A stretch of 64,000 nucleotides of DNA from Micractinium sp. NFX-FRZ (GCA_029339195.1 JAPTJF010000100.1:1-64000), one strand, 5' to 3'; shown: positions 1-13,014, counted from the first letter of the stretch. Notes: generated by a model from the letters alone, not told the origin. Program-made: numbers and translations.

Positions 1-400
1 ACGAGCATAAGGGTCACACCACGAGCATCCCCTCCCCCACCACTAGCATGGGGCAGGGCTGCCAAAACACGAGCATGAGGTTCCCACCACGAGCATCCCC
101 TCCCCCACCACAATCATGGCGGAGGGCTGCCAAAACACGAGCATGCGGTTCCCACCACAAGCATCCCCTCCCCCACCACCAGCATGGGGAAGGGCTGCCA
201 AAACACGACCATGCGGTTCCCACCACGAGCATACCTCCCCCACCACCAGCATGGGGGAGGGCTGCCAAGACACGAGCATGCGATTCCCACCACGAGCATA
301 CCTCCCCCACCACCAGCATGGGGGAGGGCTGCCAAAACACGAGCATGCGATTCCCACCACGAGCATACCTCCCCCACCACCAGCATGGGGGAGGGCTAGA
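1..400. repeat. Minisatellite, 67-68 bp unit, about six copies
   Basis: The core GGGCT-GCCAAAACACGAGCATG recurs at about 56, 124, 192, 259, 326 and 393, a spacing of 68, 68, 67, 67 and 67 bases. Each unit also carries CACCACGAGCAT and CCCCCACCACCAGCATGGGG blocks. Units differ by a few substitutions and the last one decays after 397. All reading frames across it are open repeat translations and do not look like genes. The array begins at or before the left edge of the window. Confidence 0.95.
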
Positions 401-1294
401 AGAATTCCCCCCGTGTGCCGCGTGGCAAGATGCTCACTTGGCATGCACAGGTAAGATATGCGAGGCACTTTTTGATTTAGCTTGGCCACCAAAACCATAT
501 GTTGCTGCGGACAAGGGTATGCACTTGGAAGGTTGGTGTTGCACCTATTGGTTTTGCCTGTCCTCGAACCCCATTTGGTTGACCCCTCGGCCAATCCACC
601 TGCTCTTTGTTGGAAGCCGTGTTGTGCATGCAACGTGGAGGGCGTGGCACCAAGTATGTGCACCTGCTCACCACACCCTTGTGCTTGCTCACAATGGCTC
701 CACTTCTGCACCGAAAGAACGGGCATGCTCACGTGATTAGGGTTGAACCTGCAGGGCTGACCTCACACCCATGTGCGTGTTCACGGTGCGTGCAGCAATG
801 AATGTCCCTAACCCAAACCCTGTGTATGCATCTTTTCCCTCGTTTAGGTTTTAGGAACTGTACAACAACCCCTGCCTACCCTTGTTTATGCATCTTTTAC
901 CCCAGCCCAAGCTGCCTCTAGTGGGTTTGTATCGCAATATCATTGCGGAGAAACGGGTTGTAGACACAAACAAGCAAGTAAGCAAGCAAGCAGGCAAGCA
1001 AGCAAGACATGTGCAGGGTCATGTGTACTGCACATAACATAAATCGCGACCCAGAGGGGTGGGGGCTTCCCTCAGCCTGCTCACTACCAGTCGTAACCCT
1101 GCCAATGCAAAGTGCCCCCCGGCTCTTTATCTGCTTCCATTATATGTCCTTTGTTATCTCTCTCTCCCATGAGTTTTGTCTTGCGGCTCTTATTCAGTCC
1201 CGGTTGTGTGCCGCGCCGGGAACCGTCATCTCTGCTGAGACGTACACGGTGTAACAGGAAGGAAGGAAGGAAGGAAGGGAAGCAAGCAATGTAG
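401..1294. other. Intergenic stretch, no gene recognised
   Basis: I see no exon with recognisable protein similarity on either strand. The stretch holds short microsatellites: an AAGC/AGGC-type run at about 970-1006 and an AAGG run at about 1257-1280. A short phrase around TATGCATCTTTT occurs twice, near 825 and 887. The right end is the 3' side of the phosphopantothenate-cysteine ligase gene. Confidence 0.5.
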
Positions 1295-1299
1295 TTACA
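1295..1299 (-). terminator. TGTAA polyadenylation signal of the CoaB gene
   Basis: TGTAA reads on the minus strand 45 bases past the ligase stop codon (TAG at 1346-1344). TGTAA is the usual polyadenylation signal in chlorophyte algae, so this probably ends the transcript of the minus-strand gene. Confidence 0.7.
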
Positions 1300-1343
1300 C
1301 ATGCACGGCTGCCACACGGCAGGTCAGCAGTGAACTACAGCTG

Positions 1344-3209
1344 CTACGGCACGTCCACTGCCGCAGCCACTGCCCCCGCTGCCATGTGCCTCCGGTGAGC
1401 CGCCACCACTTCAGCCACAAGTAACGTCTCAATTACATCCACCTCGGGCGGCCGCTCTATCTTGTGCACCGCCATTGCCCCATCCTGTTGTGCAGCAAAG
1501 AAAGAGACGCAAGGGGTTAATGAAACTCCTTATCCCATTAAACCCTTTGTGCTATGCACATGAGTAACATGCAGCTGCAATGCCACCAGCTGTGGGCACA
1601 CATGCTGGCAGTGCGCTCTTAGGCACCCAAACATTTGCATGCCAAGCCTGCACTGCAACCCGCACCGGCGCAGCGTGTCGTACCTGCCGTGCCACCAACC
1701 ACACGCGGTCCTTGCGCGAATGCAGCTCGTTTGCCACCACCAACTGCACACCGTATCCCTCGACAGCGCCATAGGCCTAAAAGGGAAAAGAGCTCAGGCG
1801 GAGCAATGCCAGTGAGTGGAAGAGCAACTTTGAGGCAGGCGCTTGTGGCAGCAAACCATACGACGTCAAGAGAGAGTTTGGCAGAGCGCCCGGCATGCTC
1901 CCCTGTCAGCGGCCCCATGTGCCACCTGCGCGCCAAAACCTGCCCACCGCGCCCGCAGATGCACCCTTCCTACGCGAAGCGCTTAGTGTGTTAATATCAC
2001 ACAACCCACCGTCAAGCGCTGCCGTGCATGCCAAATGCCCCGCACTGCTCAGCCTGCTCAGGCTGCAATGCAGTGCAGGTGCATTGCCTGGCCCCGAACC
2101 GCCAGCCCTGCGTTGCCCCACCTTCTGCAGCAGTATCTGTTGGTCAGTTTCAAGCTTGAAAGACACCACCATGGCAGCGGGACACCACTCGCCGCGCAGA
2201 GCCCCTAGCATCTTGGGCACCTGGAGGCGCGGGCCAGCGGGGAAGGAAGGTGGGAGGAAGGTGGGCAGACGTTGGGGAGCAGGCGGGCGAGAGTGCACAG
2301 GTGAGCAGCAGGTCAGGGTGTTGGGCAGGCACGCAGCAGGCCAGAGCGGGCAGCCCGGCAGCCTGGCAGGGCTGGCAGGTGAGCAGTGCAGTATTGAGGC
2401 ACGGGGAGCCAGTTGTGCTGGACCGCAAGGCGCAGCGACCACCTGGCAATGTGGCCAGTGGCAGGGCAAACCCGCGTGATCCTCCCCACTGGGCACCTTG
2501 CATAAACTCAGTGTCAGCGGGCCGCCGGTGGACTGTATCTTGTGCTCCGCCTGCAGTAGACATGACAAGGGGGCGGAGCGGTGGATGACTACGAAAGCCG
2601 CACAAACGCAAGCCCCATCAGCCTGCCTGCCCTTGACTGTGCACCCATGATACGCTGCCCCGCATGCCCTTCTCCATCTCACCATGTCTGCCCAGGGCAT
2701 GAAGAAGTCTGAGACAGCTGCTGCCAGGTAGAAGAGCACCGAGGGGCCATAGGGAGCCAGCTCTGCTGCCAGGGCATGCAGGTACTGCAGCCAGGCAGCC
2801 GGAGGGAGGGAGGGAGGGGTGAGGGACATGAAAGAGGGGAAACCAGGCAGGCGGAACGAGTGTGCGGAAACGAATCTCCATTCTAACGGGCCTCTTAGCA
2901 CCACGGCGAAGGGAGGAATTGGTCGATGGCTGCAGTAAAACTGCCACACCATGTGCACGGCAACGCACGGCAAGTCCCGCCCTGTCCCCGCCCCGCTCCG
3001 AGCTGCGTGTGCTTCACCCATAACTCACCCCCCACACAAACAGTCCGCCCACCAACCCACCGTGAGGTACTCAAAGAGGGTGGTGTAGGGGAGGTGCAAA
3101 TAGTGGCCTTCCCGCAGCACCGCTTGCACGCGCGCCACTGCTGCCGCCATCTGCTCATGTTGCCCGCTGCGCACACGCAGGCTGCCATCTTCCTCAAGCT
3201 GCAGGGGAT

Positions 3210-3257
<48 letters not shown>

Positions 3258-4213
3258 CTGGCAGCTGGCGTGAGCTAAGTTCATAAGTAGCCTTGAGGAC
3301 ATGGTTCCCCATAGCAAGATGAACCACCCAGGCACGAGCACCGCAATGCACATAATCCTGCTGCCCGCCTGCCTGCCTGCCTGCCTGCCTGCTGCCGGCA
3401 AGAAAGCAAGGGAAAGCACCTGGAATAGGTTTGTGAGCGTCTGGGCACCCAGCTCGTCTTGGAAGTCTGCAGGCGGAGGCAAAGCGCAGTACTGCATGGG
3501 GCGGCCATGGGCAGGACCAGCACACGGAAGAGCAAGCAAGGATGGTGTGGCTGCCTCAAGCGGCACCGCGTTGTCCAAGGCCAAGGACCAATATAGCAAC
3601 ACACACATCAAGCAGCTGCCTCACCTGACACAAACGGCTGGGCAGAACCGTGCCGGCTCAGGAAGATGACAGCATATCCCGCCTGCAGAAGCGGTCGTGG
3701 GTGCGGTGGGGGCGTGACGGGTATGCAAGCTCACAGTGCAGCTGAACAGCCCTGCCCGCCAAAGCTTTGCCCGCCCGTGCAGGGCGCAATCAACACAGCA
3801 CACAAATGGATTTGATGTATAAATACGCGTCACTGCTTGAATTTGGCACTGCCAAAGGATGAAAAGCTGCCAGTGTTCTGAATGCACCCCCAACATCAAC
3901 ACGCCCACCCACCGCCCCTTGCCTGCAGGAACTGCTCCGCCGACAGCGCGCCTCGTGTGCCCTTGGAAAAGTTGTCTATGAAGCGCACGCAGTTGCGCTC
4001 AAGCGGCACTGTGGTGCCGCCGCTGGTGACCACCACCACAGGCCGCACCAGGCGGCGGGCTGCAGGAGTGCCGTTGGCGGCAGCGGCGGCGTCGCTGCCG
4101 GCGGTGGTGTGCAGGTCTAGGAAGGCGCGCACCCGCGCCGCCACCTCCTCCCCCGATGCCGGTGCGTCGGCTAGAAACTGTTCCACGCTCCACCCGCCGT
4201 CACCGTGTGCCAT
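1344..4213 (-). CDS. COAB: Phosphopantothenate-cysteine ligase (CoaB/PPCS)
   Basis: The enzyme joins cysteine to 4'-phosphopantothenate, the second step of coenzyme A synthesis from pantothenate. Nine exons (minus): 4213-3923, 3682-3625, 3466-3420, 3198-3061, 2784-2683, 2550-2497, 2220-2122, 1776-1684, 1484-1344, giving 340 aa; plant enzymes are about 310 aa. Family motifs are in order: the nucleotide-binding [11 protein letters not shown] (62-72), [12 protein letters not shown] (78-89), [10 protein letters not shown] (196-205), EHKIQS (214-219), VSFKLETD (249-256) and VVANEL (276-281). It is the stand-alone eukaryotic type, without a CoaC decarboxylase domain. The start is the first in-frame ATG before the conserved core; an in-frame GTG lies 24 bases upstream. 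Intron 1 has a GC donor (3922-3921, CAG|GCAAGG). Intron 3 contains a 45-base homopolymer. It is transcribed away from the PRT6-like gene across a 372-base gap. Confidence 0.93.
3210..3254. repeat. 45-base poly-G (poly-C on the gene strand) in CoaB intron 3
   Basis: There are 45 consecutive G on the plus strand, only 11 bases before exon 4 in the direction of the minus-strand gene. On the transcript it is a pure C run that serves as the polypyrimidine tract upstream of the CTGCAG acceptor. Its length in the assembly may be inexact. Confidence 0.9.
3361..3396. repeat. CCTG microsatellite in a CoaB intron
   Basis: Consecutive CCTG tetranucleotides (about seven) lie in the intron between exons 3 and 4 of the minus-strand ligase gene. 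This is a simple repeat with no coding role. Confidence 0.85.
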
Positions 4214-4585
4214 GGGGAGAGCCGTGAACAGGCGCACTGGTGAGAGTTGCGAGCGCGCTGCTGACCAAGTAAACCCAGCCCGATCGTTTCTGAGACGTTA
4301 CAAACACTCGTGTAGTGGCAAAAGGTCCCCGCATGGCAAAACACATCGGCCTGTCCTGTGTGCTGCGCACTCGCTTGTTTCTCGCCGGTTTCCGCCGGGA
4401 GGTTGACTGAAGACGAGAATTGTGTTCGGTGGCTCTATTGAAAGCGACACAAGCTCGCAAAGACTCCCCTTTGCATTCCTGCGATCAGGTTCCGCGACAT
4501 GCGCTGCCTGGGGGCAGTGAAACATCGGTAGAAATCGTAGTTAGCGTCTCCACCGAAAGCAACCACGCCCCAGACCGGCGCTGAC
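4214..4585. promoter_or_regulatory. Divergent promoter region of CoaB and PRT6-like genes
   Basis: These 372 bases separate the start codons of the two divergently transcribed genes, so both 5' UTRs and core promoters must lie here or overlap. I see no clear TATA box. The assignment rests on gene layout only. Confidence 0.6.
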
Positions 4586-7500
4586 ATGGAGCAGGTGCCT
4601 CCGCCACCACCCGAGGCAGCGTTGCCGCTGCTGTCGGCGGCCGCCGCCTCGGCGCTGCACACCTGCGTCGCCGGTATGAGCGCCGCATCCTGGCTGGACC
4701 CGCGCACCGTCGAAGCCACGCTAGGGCGTGCAGAGGGCCTGCTGTGCGCGCTGCACGGCTGCGGCAGCCTGCCCGTCTACCTGCAGCGGGTCATGGGCTC
4801 TGATGGCGGCGGGGGGCCCTGCACCTGCGTCTGGACAGCAGGCACCATTGCCTACCGGTAGGTGGGGCACCCGCAGGATATGCTGGGAGTGGCTTGCAGC
4901 TCTACTTGTTTCCCTTTGTTCATGTGGCAACACGCTTCTTGAGGCCTAGGAACAGGCACTGTGAGCTCTATAAAGCCGTTGCCAGTTAACCACCACCCAC
5001 CCTGCCCTGCAGATGCCGCACGTGTGGACTGTCTCCCTCCGCCGCCATCTGTGTTGACTGCTTCCGGGTGAGTGCATGCGCTGACAGGCAGGGAACAAGG
5101 GTTGGCAGGCGGTACAGTGCCAGGAGGGGTTGCCGCCAATGATGTTGTGGCAAGCTTGACAGTTCCAGCCATGGGCCAAGCTTGCGCTGCCTTCACAGCC
5201 TTGCCACGCCCTTGCCCCTAACACCACAGAGTCCTTCTTTCTATCGCATGCCTCACCTCGCAGGCCTCCAATCATGAGGGGCACGACTACACAATGTACA
5301 CCTCGGGTGGGTGGCTGGCTGGATGCATCCACAGTGTGCATTTTTTCCTGATGGCTGGGCCGTCTTTGCCAGCCTGCTTGAACGCATGCCTGCGAAATCA
5401 GCGTGCTGCAACAATTGCACCAGGATGGTTGCATTGCTGGTTGCAGCATCAGTCCTCCCCACCGCCTCCTTCTCTTGCTGCCGGCACCGCGCAACGTGTC
5501 GAGTGCAGATGCGGGCGGCTGCTGCGACTGCGGTGACCTCTCCAGCTGGCGCCCAAGCGGCTGTTGCACCCGCCACAGGCAAGCCGCAAAGCAAGGAGGC
5601 TATCCAAGCCGTGTGAATGCAGCCAAGGCTTGGAGTACGCCACCTGGCGCTGGCTCAGAGCGCCAGCTTGGCTAACTTGCCTCCAGCTCCTGGCTGCCTG
5701 CCTGCAGGCCGCCCGGCGAGAACCAGGGCGCAGCCGCAACTCCTCCTCTGCCACCCGCTGACGAGATGGTGGCACGCGGCATTGTGGGCTGTGCACTCGC
5801 GCGGCTGCAGCTGGCTTTGGAAGGTGGGTGTGACAGATCATCCCAAGGAGGCCCAAGCTGCGCACATAAGCATTGCAGAACAGCGTGGCTGACCGCCTGC
5901 ATGCCTGCTACCCCGGCGCCCAACCACTTACTGTGCCGTGCCATGCAGCCTGCGTGAAGCCCAACCAGGGCGCTGACTTGGTGCACGAACGAGCCGCCGC
6001 GCTGCGGCTGACGAGCTGGCTGGGCCAGCTAGCACAGGCACCTGCTCTGCGTGCTGTGGTCTGTGATGAGCTGCTGCAGCCGGTGACCCCCTCGGTGGCA
6101 GCGCATGCAGGCAGCCTGGCAGCCACGGCAGGGGCGCCCGCTCATGCCGCCGCAGTAGCGCGCATGCTGCAGCAGCAGAGGGAAGTGCTGCTTACGCGCC
6201 TGGCGGCGGTCCTGCCGGTGCCTGGGGAGCCACACGGGTCCGCCATCCTGCTCCTCAACCGCCCGCTGCCGCTGCCGTGCCATGGTTCGCACCGGCTATC
6301 GCTGCTCTACTGGCAGCTGTCCACGCTGCTGCCTTTGGAGGGGCACCTGGTGGAGGTGAGGGTCAGGCAGGGGAGTGCTGGGAGGCGGGCTGCAGGGATG
6401 CAAGGCAGTTCGGGGGGACCTTGCAGCAGCTGTGTGCCCTGCAGGCCATGCCTTGAGTGGTGCCCTCCGCTTGACCCGGCCTTTATGAGATGGCTGTTCT
6501 TGCAGGTCCTGATGATTAGGCTTCGCTGGCCCTGCTGCCACTCCCCACTTACAATTTTACCTGCCTCCATTGCCTGCCCTGCGCTTACGCTGCAACTTTG
6601 TCCTCTGCCCGCCCGCGGTTGCAGGAGCTGGCCACCCTCCACATCCTGCTGCTCTACAGCGTGCCCTTCAAGACCCACTTTGGCCGGGTGCTCCTCTGCT
6701 TCTACCCAGACCTGGGAGGTGCGTGCCAGCCCGACCGCCTGCTGTGCGCTGCCTGGCCGCACCTGCTGCCGAGCTGAGGGGGTCGAGCGCCAGCGCCGCT
6801 GCCTGCAACCGCTAATGCCAGCCTGGCCTGTCGCTACCCTGCCCCACGCTCCGACCACGGCACCCTCCTCTCGCCAACCCTGCCGCCCTTGCAGCGCTGG
6901 GCAAGCGGCATGCTGTGACCAAGGCGCTGGACCGGCTGACCGTGCAGGTCTTCCATCTGGAGGTGAGGCCCGGCGCGAGGGGGCGAGGGACAGGCGAGGT
7001 GGGGCCTGGGGGAGGAGGGCGAGGGACTGGTGCGGTGGGAGCAAAAGCCACAGTGGCAATGCACATGCAACGTGCAGGCAGAGGGGGACTGTTGAGGAGA
7101 GCAGGTGATGCGAGCAGGTGGCCAGCCAACGCAGCGCCGAGGCTGGTGCTGTTATAAATCCATTCCTGCTATGCTCCCTGGCTGCCTCACGCTGCCGCCT
7201 CGCAGGAGACCACGCTGGAACTGACTGAGCGGGATGGTCTGCTGGAGGTGCTGCTGGGCTGCCTGCTCATGGTGCTGCGGCGCGGCGTGGATGACCAGGG
7301 GCAGCTGGACGGAGACAGCCATGCGCTTTCTGGTGGGCGGGCGGGGGGGGGGATGGGGAGAGGCGGGGAAACCGGGAGCGCAGCGGTCAGCTGCAGGTGC
7401 TCCGCCCGCAAGCAGAACCCGAAGCCCTTGTGCTGTGCATCCCTCTGCACCTGCCCCGTTCCAACCTCCCCTTTCCAAGCATCTCGTTTCCTGCCTGCCT

Positions 7501-10500
7501 CTTCACTCGCCTGCAGGCCGGCACTACCTGCGCATCGCTGCCGACCTGCACATGTGCCTGTCGCACCCTGCAGTGGTGCTGCAGCTGCTGGGCGGCCCGC
7601 AGGCACCACTCTACGCCGGGCACTTCCTGCAGGTGTTCCGCCTCATTGAGGGAGCCAATCCATTCAGGTGAGCATGCTGCAGCAGGCAGGTGGCACAGCC
7701 CTGGGTGCGTATGCAGCGAGGGTGAGGGCTGCCAGGCGCTGGCCTTACATGGCATGGCTGCGCTGCCCTGCACCGCCTGCCTACTCCTGCTCCCGCGCGC
7801 ATGCCCCTTCGTACTCTTTTTACGCTGCCTTGCATCTGGGACTCCTCGCAGGCGCAAGCTGGGAGATCACGTGTTGTATGAGGCAACCGGCTGGGTGAAC
7901 GTGGTGCAGGTAAGCATGCTGTTTACGACTGTGGATCGCGGGGAGGTGGCGATGCGATGTCCTCAGAGCAGGAAGGAGGGCGGTCAGCGTGCCAGCATAT
8001 ATGCCTCCTGGGCCAACACGCAGAAGAGTGCTCTGCAGCCAGCCAAGGGTTGGCGACAGGTATAGCCGGCGCTCTCCCCTGCCCACTGCATCGGCTCGTG
8101 TCTTCGCCTGCCGGCCATCCATCATCCTCATTCAGGCTCCGTTTACCCATCCAGCCAAGGCGTCCGCCTCCCTGCCTGCCTGTACCTCTCTCCCCCTGCT
8201 CCGCCCCTCCGCAGCTGGAGGTTCACATGATGCACATGCTGAAGCAGGGGGCGCTGCACACACTGATGAAGGCGGCAGAGGCGGGTGAGCTGGCACAACA
8301 CAGCCTGTGTGCGGCTTGCTGCTGGGGTTGGCACGTGTGTGAGAAGTTCCGATTGCGGGACCAGCAGATATTTGAGAAGCGGCAGTCACGGGGCTGGCTG
8401 GGCGGACAGGGCGGTGTGCGGCGAGGCTGTCCCTGTAGCCCCCCATGGCCGTTTGCAGCCCTGCGCCCTCCTGAGCACGCATTCGAACCCCGCCTGCCAC
8501 CCTGCCCCACCTGCTCATCTCCCCGTGCAGGCGAGGTGCCTGCAGAGGCGGTAGCCAAGGCGCTGGGCTTTGCGCTACGGCACAGCTTAGAGGCGGTGGA
8601 GGAGGCGGCGGGCCCCATGCAGACTGCTGAGGAGCCGCACTCTTTTTGGAGCAGCGTGCTGTCGGGGCAGGCCGCGGTGAGGAGGGCACTGAGGCTGGAA
8701 GGATGAACTGCAGCCTGGCTGGCTGGGCTCTTGGCTGCTGCTTCCAGTTGGTCATCCACAAACTGCAGCATGCTTGTTTTTTCGCCGCATGTTTTGCCGC
8801 CTACTCTCGTGTACGCCTGCACAATGAATGCAGGGCTCAATCCACCCCTTTGCCTCCCGTCCCCTCCCCTTCCCACCGCCCCCCTGCTGCAGATCTCGGC
8901 CCACATCCCACTGGAGCGCCTGGCGTCTGCCTGCCTCGCCGGGCTGCTGCACATGGGGCAGACCAGCGCCACCCCCGAGCCCTACCTGGATCAGGCAGCC
9001 GTTGCCCTGGGCTCTGACGCCGGGCTGGCGGAGGAGTCACGGGCTGAGGCGGCTCGGCGGTGGGAGATGTGCGGTGTGGCATCCGAGCGTGTGCTGGCGT
9101 GGATGAGCCAGGTGCTGCTTCCGGGAAGAGGGAGGGCGTGTTCTGTCGGGGGGCATGGAGCTGGTTGCCGGTCGGGGAGAGGGCAGGAAAACAGCACATA
9201 ATGCCTTAGTTAGGATGCAGCGGGTGAACCTGCCGTTGAGCTAAGTGCTGCTGCCGCCTCCACAAACCCGGTCATGCCGTCCCACCCCCGTCCCATCCTC
9301 AGATCCGTCAGCGCCTGTGGGTGCGCAACGGCCAGCAGCTGCTGCGGCTGGAGGCCTTCTACAACAGCCCCTACTGGTGAGGGAGTTGGTGGGGAAACAC
9401 TAAGAGAAGGCTGGGACTGGGACAGGGTGGGCGGCACACAGCTTGGTGATGCAAAGTAGTGCGGGTGTGCGGATGACTGTTGCAGTGCCTTAGGCGTGGA
9501 CCGCTGCCTGCTCTGTGCTGCTCCACTGTTCCCGCGCAGGGCCCTGAATTTACCTGGCAGAGTGATGTAGTGCAGCGGCTTGTCGCCAGCCCTGCCATTT
9601 TTCAAAAAAAATGAGTTTTTAACCGGTGCGTACTCCACCCTGGTCACTCCCCTGGCGTGCAGGTCCGACCATGGCCTGGATTGTGACCTGCTGTCGGTGC
9701 AGGCCTGGCAGGCATCCACCCTCTCTGTCAGCAGGTGCGGGCTTCTAGGCTTGATGGCACACGCGGCCGCAGCTGTCGAGTTGAGCCATGCTTCCCTAAG
9801 GCAGCACTGACAGTGTTGGCCTCGCCAAGCTTGATGGTGCTATGCAAGCCTCACCACACCCAAAGCATCCTCCTTCCCCCGCCTCTGCCACCTGCAGGTC
9901 TCTGGGCTTCTTTGCCGTCGACGGCAGCGGCCTGCGCCTGCTGCGTGCCTCCACGGCGACCACCCTGGCTGAAGCAGTGGCGCTGCTGCGGGATGCGCGG
10001 CAGTCGCAGGAGATGCTGCGCTGCCTGGCGGACTGGCTGTGCCTGCTGGTGAGGGCCTGGCTGCTTGTCGTGGTCGGGCGCTCTGAGGCGCAGGTTTTGT
10101 GACATCCCAGCAAGCAAGATGGCCTGTCACCCAACCTGTAGCCCTGCAACGCCCCGGCACTGCCAGTTATGAGCCGTGATGGCTGGGCTGCCCCACCTCC
10201 CACCAATTCGGTATGCCTGCGTATCATTGCTTGCAGGTCTCGGTGCTGCGGGAGCGCAGCGTGTGGCACCCCACCTACTCGCCGCTGCAGCTGCGCCGCG
10301 CGCTCGTCCACGTGCTGGCCGTGGGTGCGTGCCCCGCTTGCACACTCGCCTGCCTCTCTGCCTCCTGGTGCCCGCCGGGAGTGCCACATGCTGTAGCCAG
10401 CCACCCCTTTGCACGCATGGAGCCTCTGCATGCACGGCACTCAGCACCTTGCCCGCCCGCCTGCCCGCCTTCCTGCTGCCTGCAGGCGCGCGCAGCCACA

Positions 10501-12967
10501 GTGAGGTTGGGGATGAGCTGCCTTATGAGCTGGCTCACAGCCCGCACTTTGACCAGGTGCGTGGGGGACTTGGACAGGTGACAGGCACGGTGGCAGGGCT
10601 GGGGATGCGCAGTCGCCGGGCGGCAGGGGTGCAGTGGCATTTGTGGCAGTGCGCCACCTCTGCGCGCGTTGTGTTGCAGCCAGCCGTCTCTGCAATCCTT
10701 CCACCCAGTAACAAGCAGGCCTGTTCATCTCCCGCGTGTTCACACACACTCTGCCCTGCTCCTCCCCTTGGGCAGGTGCTGTCCGAGGTGGCAGATTACC
10801 GCCCTCCCACCGCCTCCGCCACGGGCCGGTACACGCTCAAGCCCGCCTGTTGGCGCGAGTTTGACCCCTTCTACCCGCATTACTCCAGGTGGGGGGCCTG
10901 CACAAGGGCACACTGGGGCTGGGAGTGGCGTCAACGGCTGCGCTGGGTCCACTTGTTATCCACAGCGCCTGAGGATGCGAACATGGTCGCACTTGTGCAC
11001 GCGTGTCCACTGCTCCAAGTGCGGAATGGGGTGTGCATTGGTGGAAGGGGGCAGCACCTCTTAGGGGCTGTGCCACACATGACCGCGCTCATTTAGCCTG
11101 CTATGTGGCCCCTCCCCTGCCCGACTCGCAGGCGCGACCTGCAGACCGCGCTGCACACGGCGCAGGAGAGCGGGGTCTGGCAGCCCGAGTGGCCGCTGCT
11201 GCAGGGCATGACCGCCCTTCCGGCCCCCATGGCAGGCCTGCAGCGCCTCTTGCACCACCTGCTGCGGCTGCTATGGACCGCGCTGCTTCTGGCATGCAGC
11301 GACGGCAGCGGGCATAGCGTCGGGGGCGGCGCAGGCGCTGGTGCCAGCACAGGCGGCGGTGCAGCAGAAGATTGCGCACTGGCGGCCACCAGCCTGCTGT
11401 GCCTGGTGCTGCAGCGCAAGCGGGCCGATTTTGAGGCGCTGGTGGGTGGCCCTGCCGAGGTGGCACCGGGGGCAGGGCCCACCCCCGCTCCGCCGCTGCC
11501 TGCGGCTTGGGCCACCCTTGCCGGCCTCCGCCAGAAGTGTGAGGAGTATCTGACGGGCAGCCCGCCAGAGAGGCCCGGCATCCTCTACCTGCTGCGCGTG
11601 CTGGCGGGGGAGGAGGCCTGGGTGGATGGCGGCCGGCAGGAGGCGTCCCCAGAGCTGAAGCGCTGCGCCGCCACGGCAGCAGCGCAGGCGCAGCAGCTGC
11701 TGCAAACGGTGCGCCAGCACACAGCGGGGCCACCGCTGCCAGAGCAGCAGCAGCAGCAACAGCAACAGGGGACAGCTGAGGGGGCAGCTGTAGCAGCAGC
11801 TGCAGGCCCTACCAGTGACGCGGCAGAGGCAGCGGGCAGCGCAGAGGCGGCGTCGGAGGGCCAGCGCAGCCGCAAGCAGCAGATGGGCAAGCAGCGGCAG
11901 CAGCAGATGCTGGCGCGGATGCGGGCGCAGCAGGCCAAGGCGGCAGCGGCAATGATGGAGGAGGGAGGGGAGGAGGCGCTTGGTGCAGCTGCGGCAGCCG
12001 CTGCAGCCACGCCACCATCGGGGCAGCAGGCAGAGCAGGTGCCATCGGTGCCACCAGCAGCAGGCATGGAAGTTGATGCCGCCAGCGGGCAGACCGCAGC
12101 GGCAGCGGCACAAGTGCGCTCCCAACAGCAGGCGCTTCCGGCGCACCACCCGGCGGCATGGGAGCAGTGTGCCGGTGCGGAGTGTGCGCTGTGCCACAGC
12201 GGTAGCGAGGCGGCGCCCCTGGGCCTGGTGGCGCAGCTGCAAGTCACGGCGCTGCCGATGCTTGCCTCAGCTGACTCGCCTGCGCCCCTGACCCCTAGCC
12301 ACCCGGGGCTGCCAGGCAGCGCTGTGGGGGTGCCCACAGAGGAGGAGCAGGAGGCGGGGGCCTCCCCCCTCCCTGCACCCTTCCCCGCACCCGGCGCTGG
12401 CCCACGCCTCTCGGTGTTTGACCGCCAGCCCTCCATCAACATGCTGTGCTGCGGGCACATGCTGCACAGCGCCTGCCTGGAGCGCTACAGGTGGGCCGGC
12501 TGCTGGGTGGCTGGTGTTGCAGTCACTGGGGCAAGGCTGGCTGGCTGCTGCATATGTTACCCTCTATGCATCTGCGGTGCCCCTCACAATGCTAACTCGG
12601 TGTCGCCGCCTTCAGCCCTGAAAACAAGTGCCTCTCTCTCTGCCCCGCACACTGCCTGCAGGTCTAGCTGGCGCCAGCGCATCGCCTTGGGCCAGTTTGT
12701 GGAGGGCTTCCAGCTGCTGCAGCCATCCACATCGGCAGGCAAGCAGGGAATTGGGCAGGTGATGGGAGGCGGTGCCGGGATGTGGCAGGACACGTGATGG
12801 AGCGTGCCGGCAGCTGTGTTGCCATCGTGCGCTGTGCCCCACCCAAACTTTGACGCATCCTGTCCCTCTGCCTTCTGGCTTGCAGGTGAGTACCTGTGCC
12901 CCATCTGCCGTCGGCTCGGCAACTGCCTGCTGCCAGTGGCGGCTGGGCCTGGGCCTGCCGAGAGCCA

Positions 12968-13014
<47 letters not shown>

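Noticed and set aside
1..400. Direct repeats that could suggest a CRISPR array
   Set aside because: The 67-68 base unit repeats along its whole length with no unique spacers, and the genome is eukaryotic.
1906..3021. Single 370-aa frame on the minus strand
   Set aside because: It reads through introns of CoaB; the true product uses spliced exons with conserved motifs in the same area.
11271..12242. Open frame of about 320 aa on the minus strand
   Set aside because: It is the antisense shadow of the Ala/Gln-rich exon 21 of the PRT6-like gene; it consists of Arg/Leu/Cys runs with no motif.
12662..12774. GT donor (CAG|GTGATG, near 12760) for exon 22 of the PRT6-like gene
   Set aside because: It leaves the wrong phase for EYLCPIC, the last RING cysteines; the GC donor at 12739-12740 keeps the frame.
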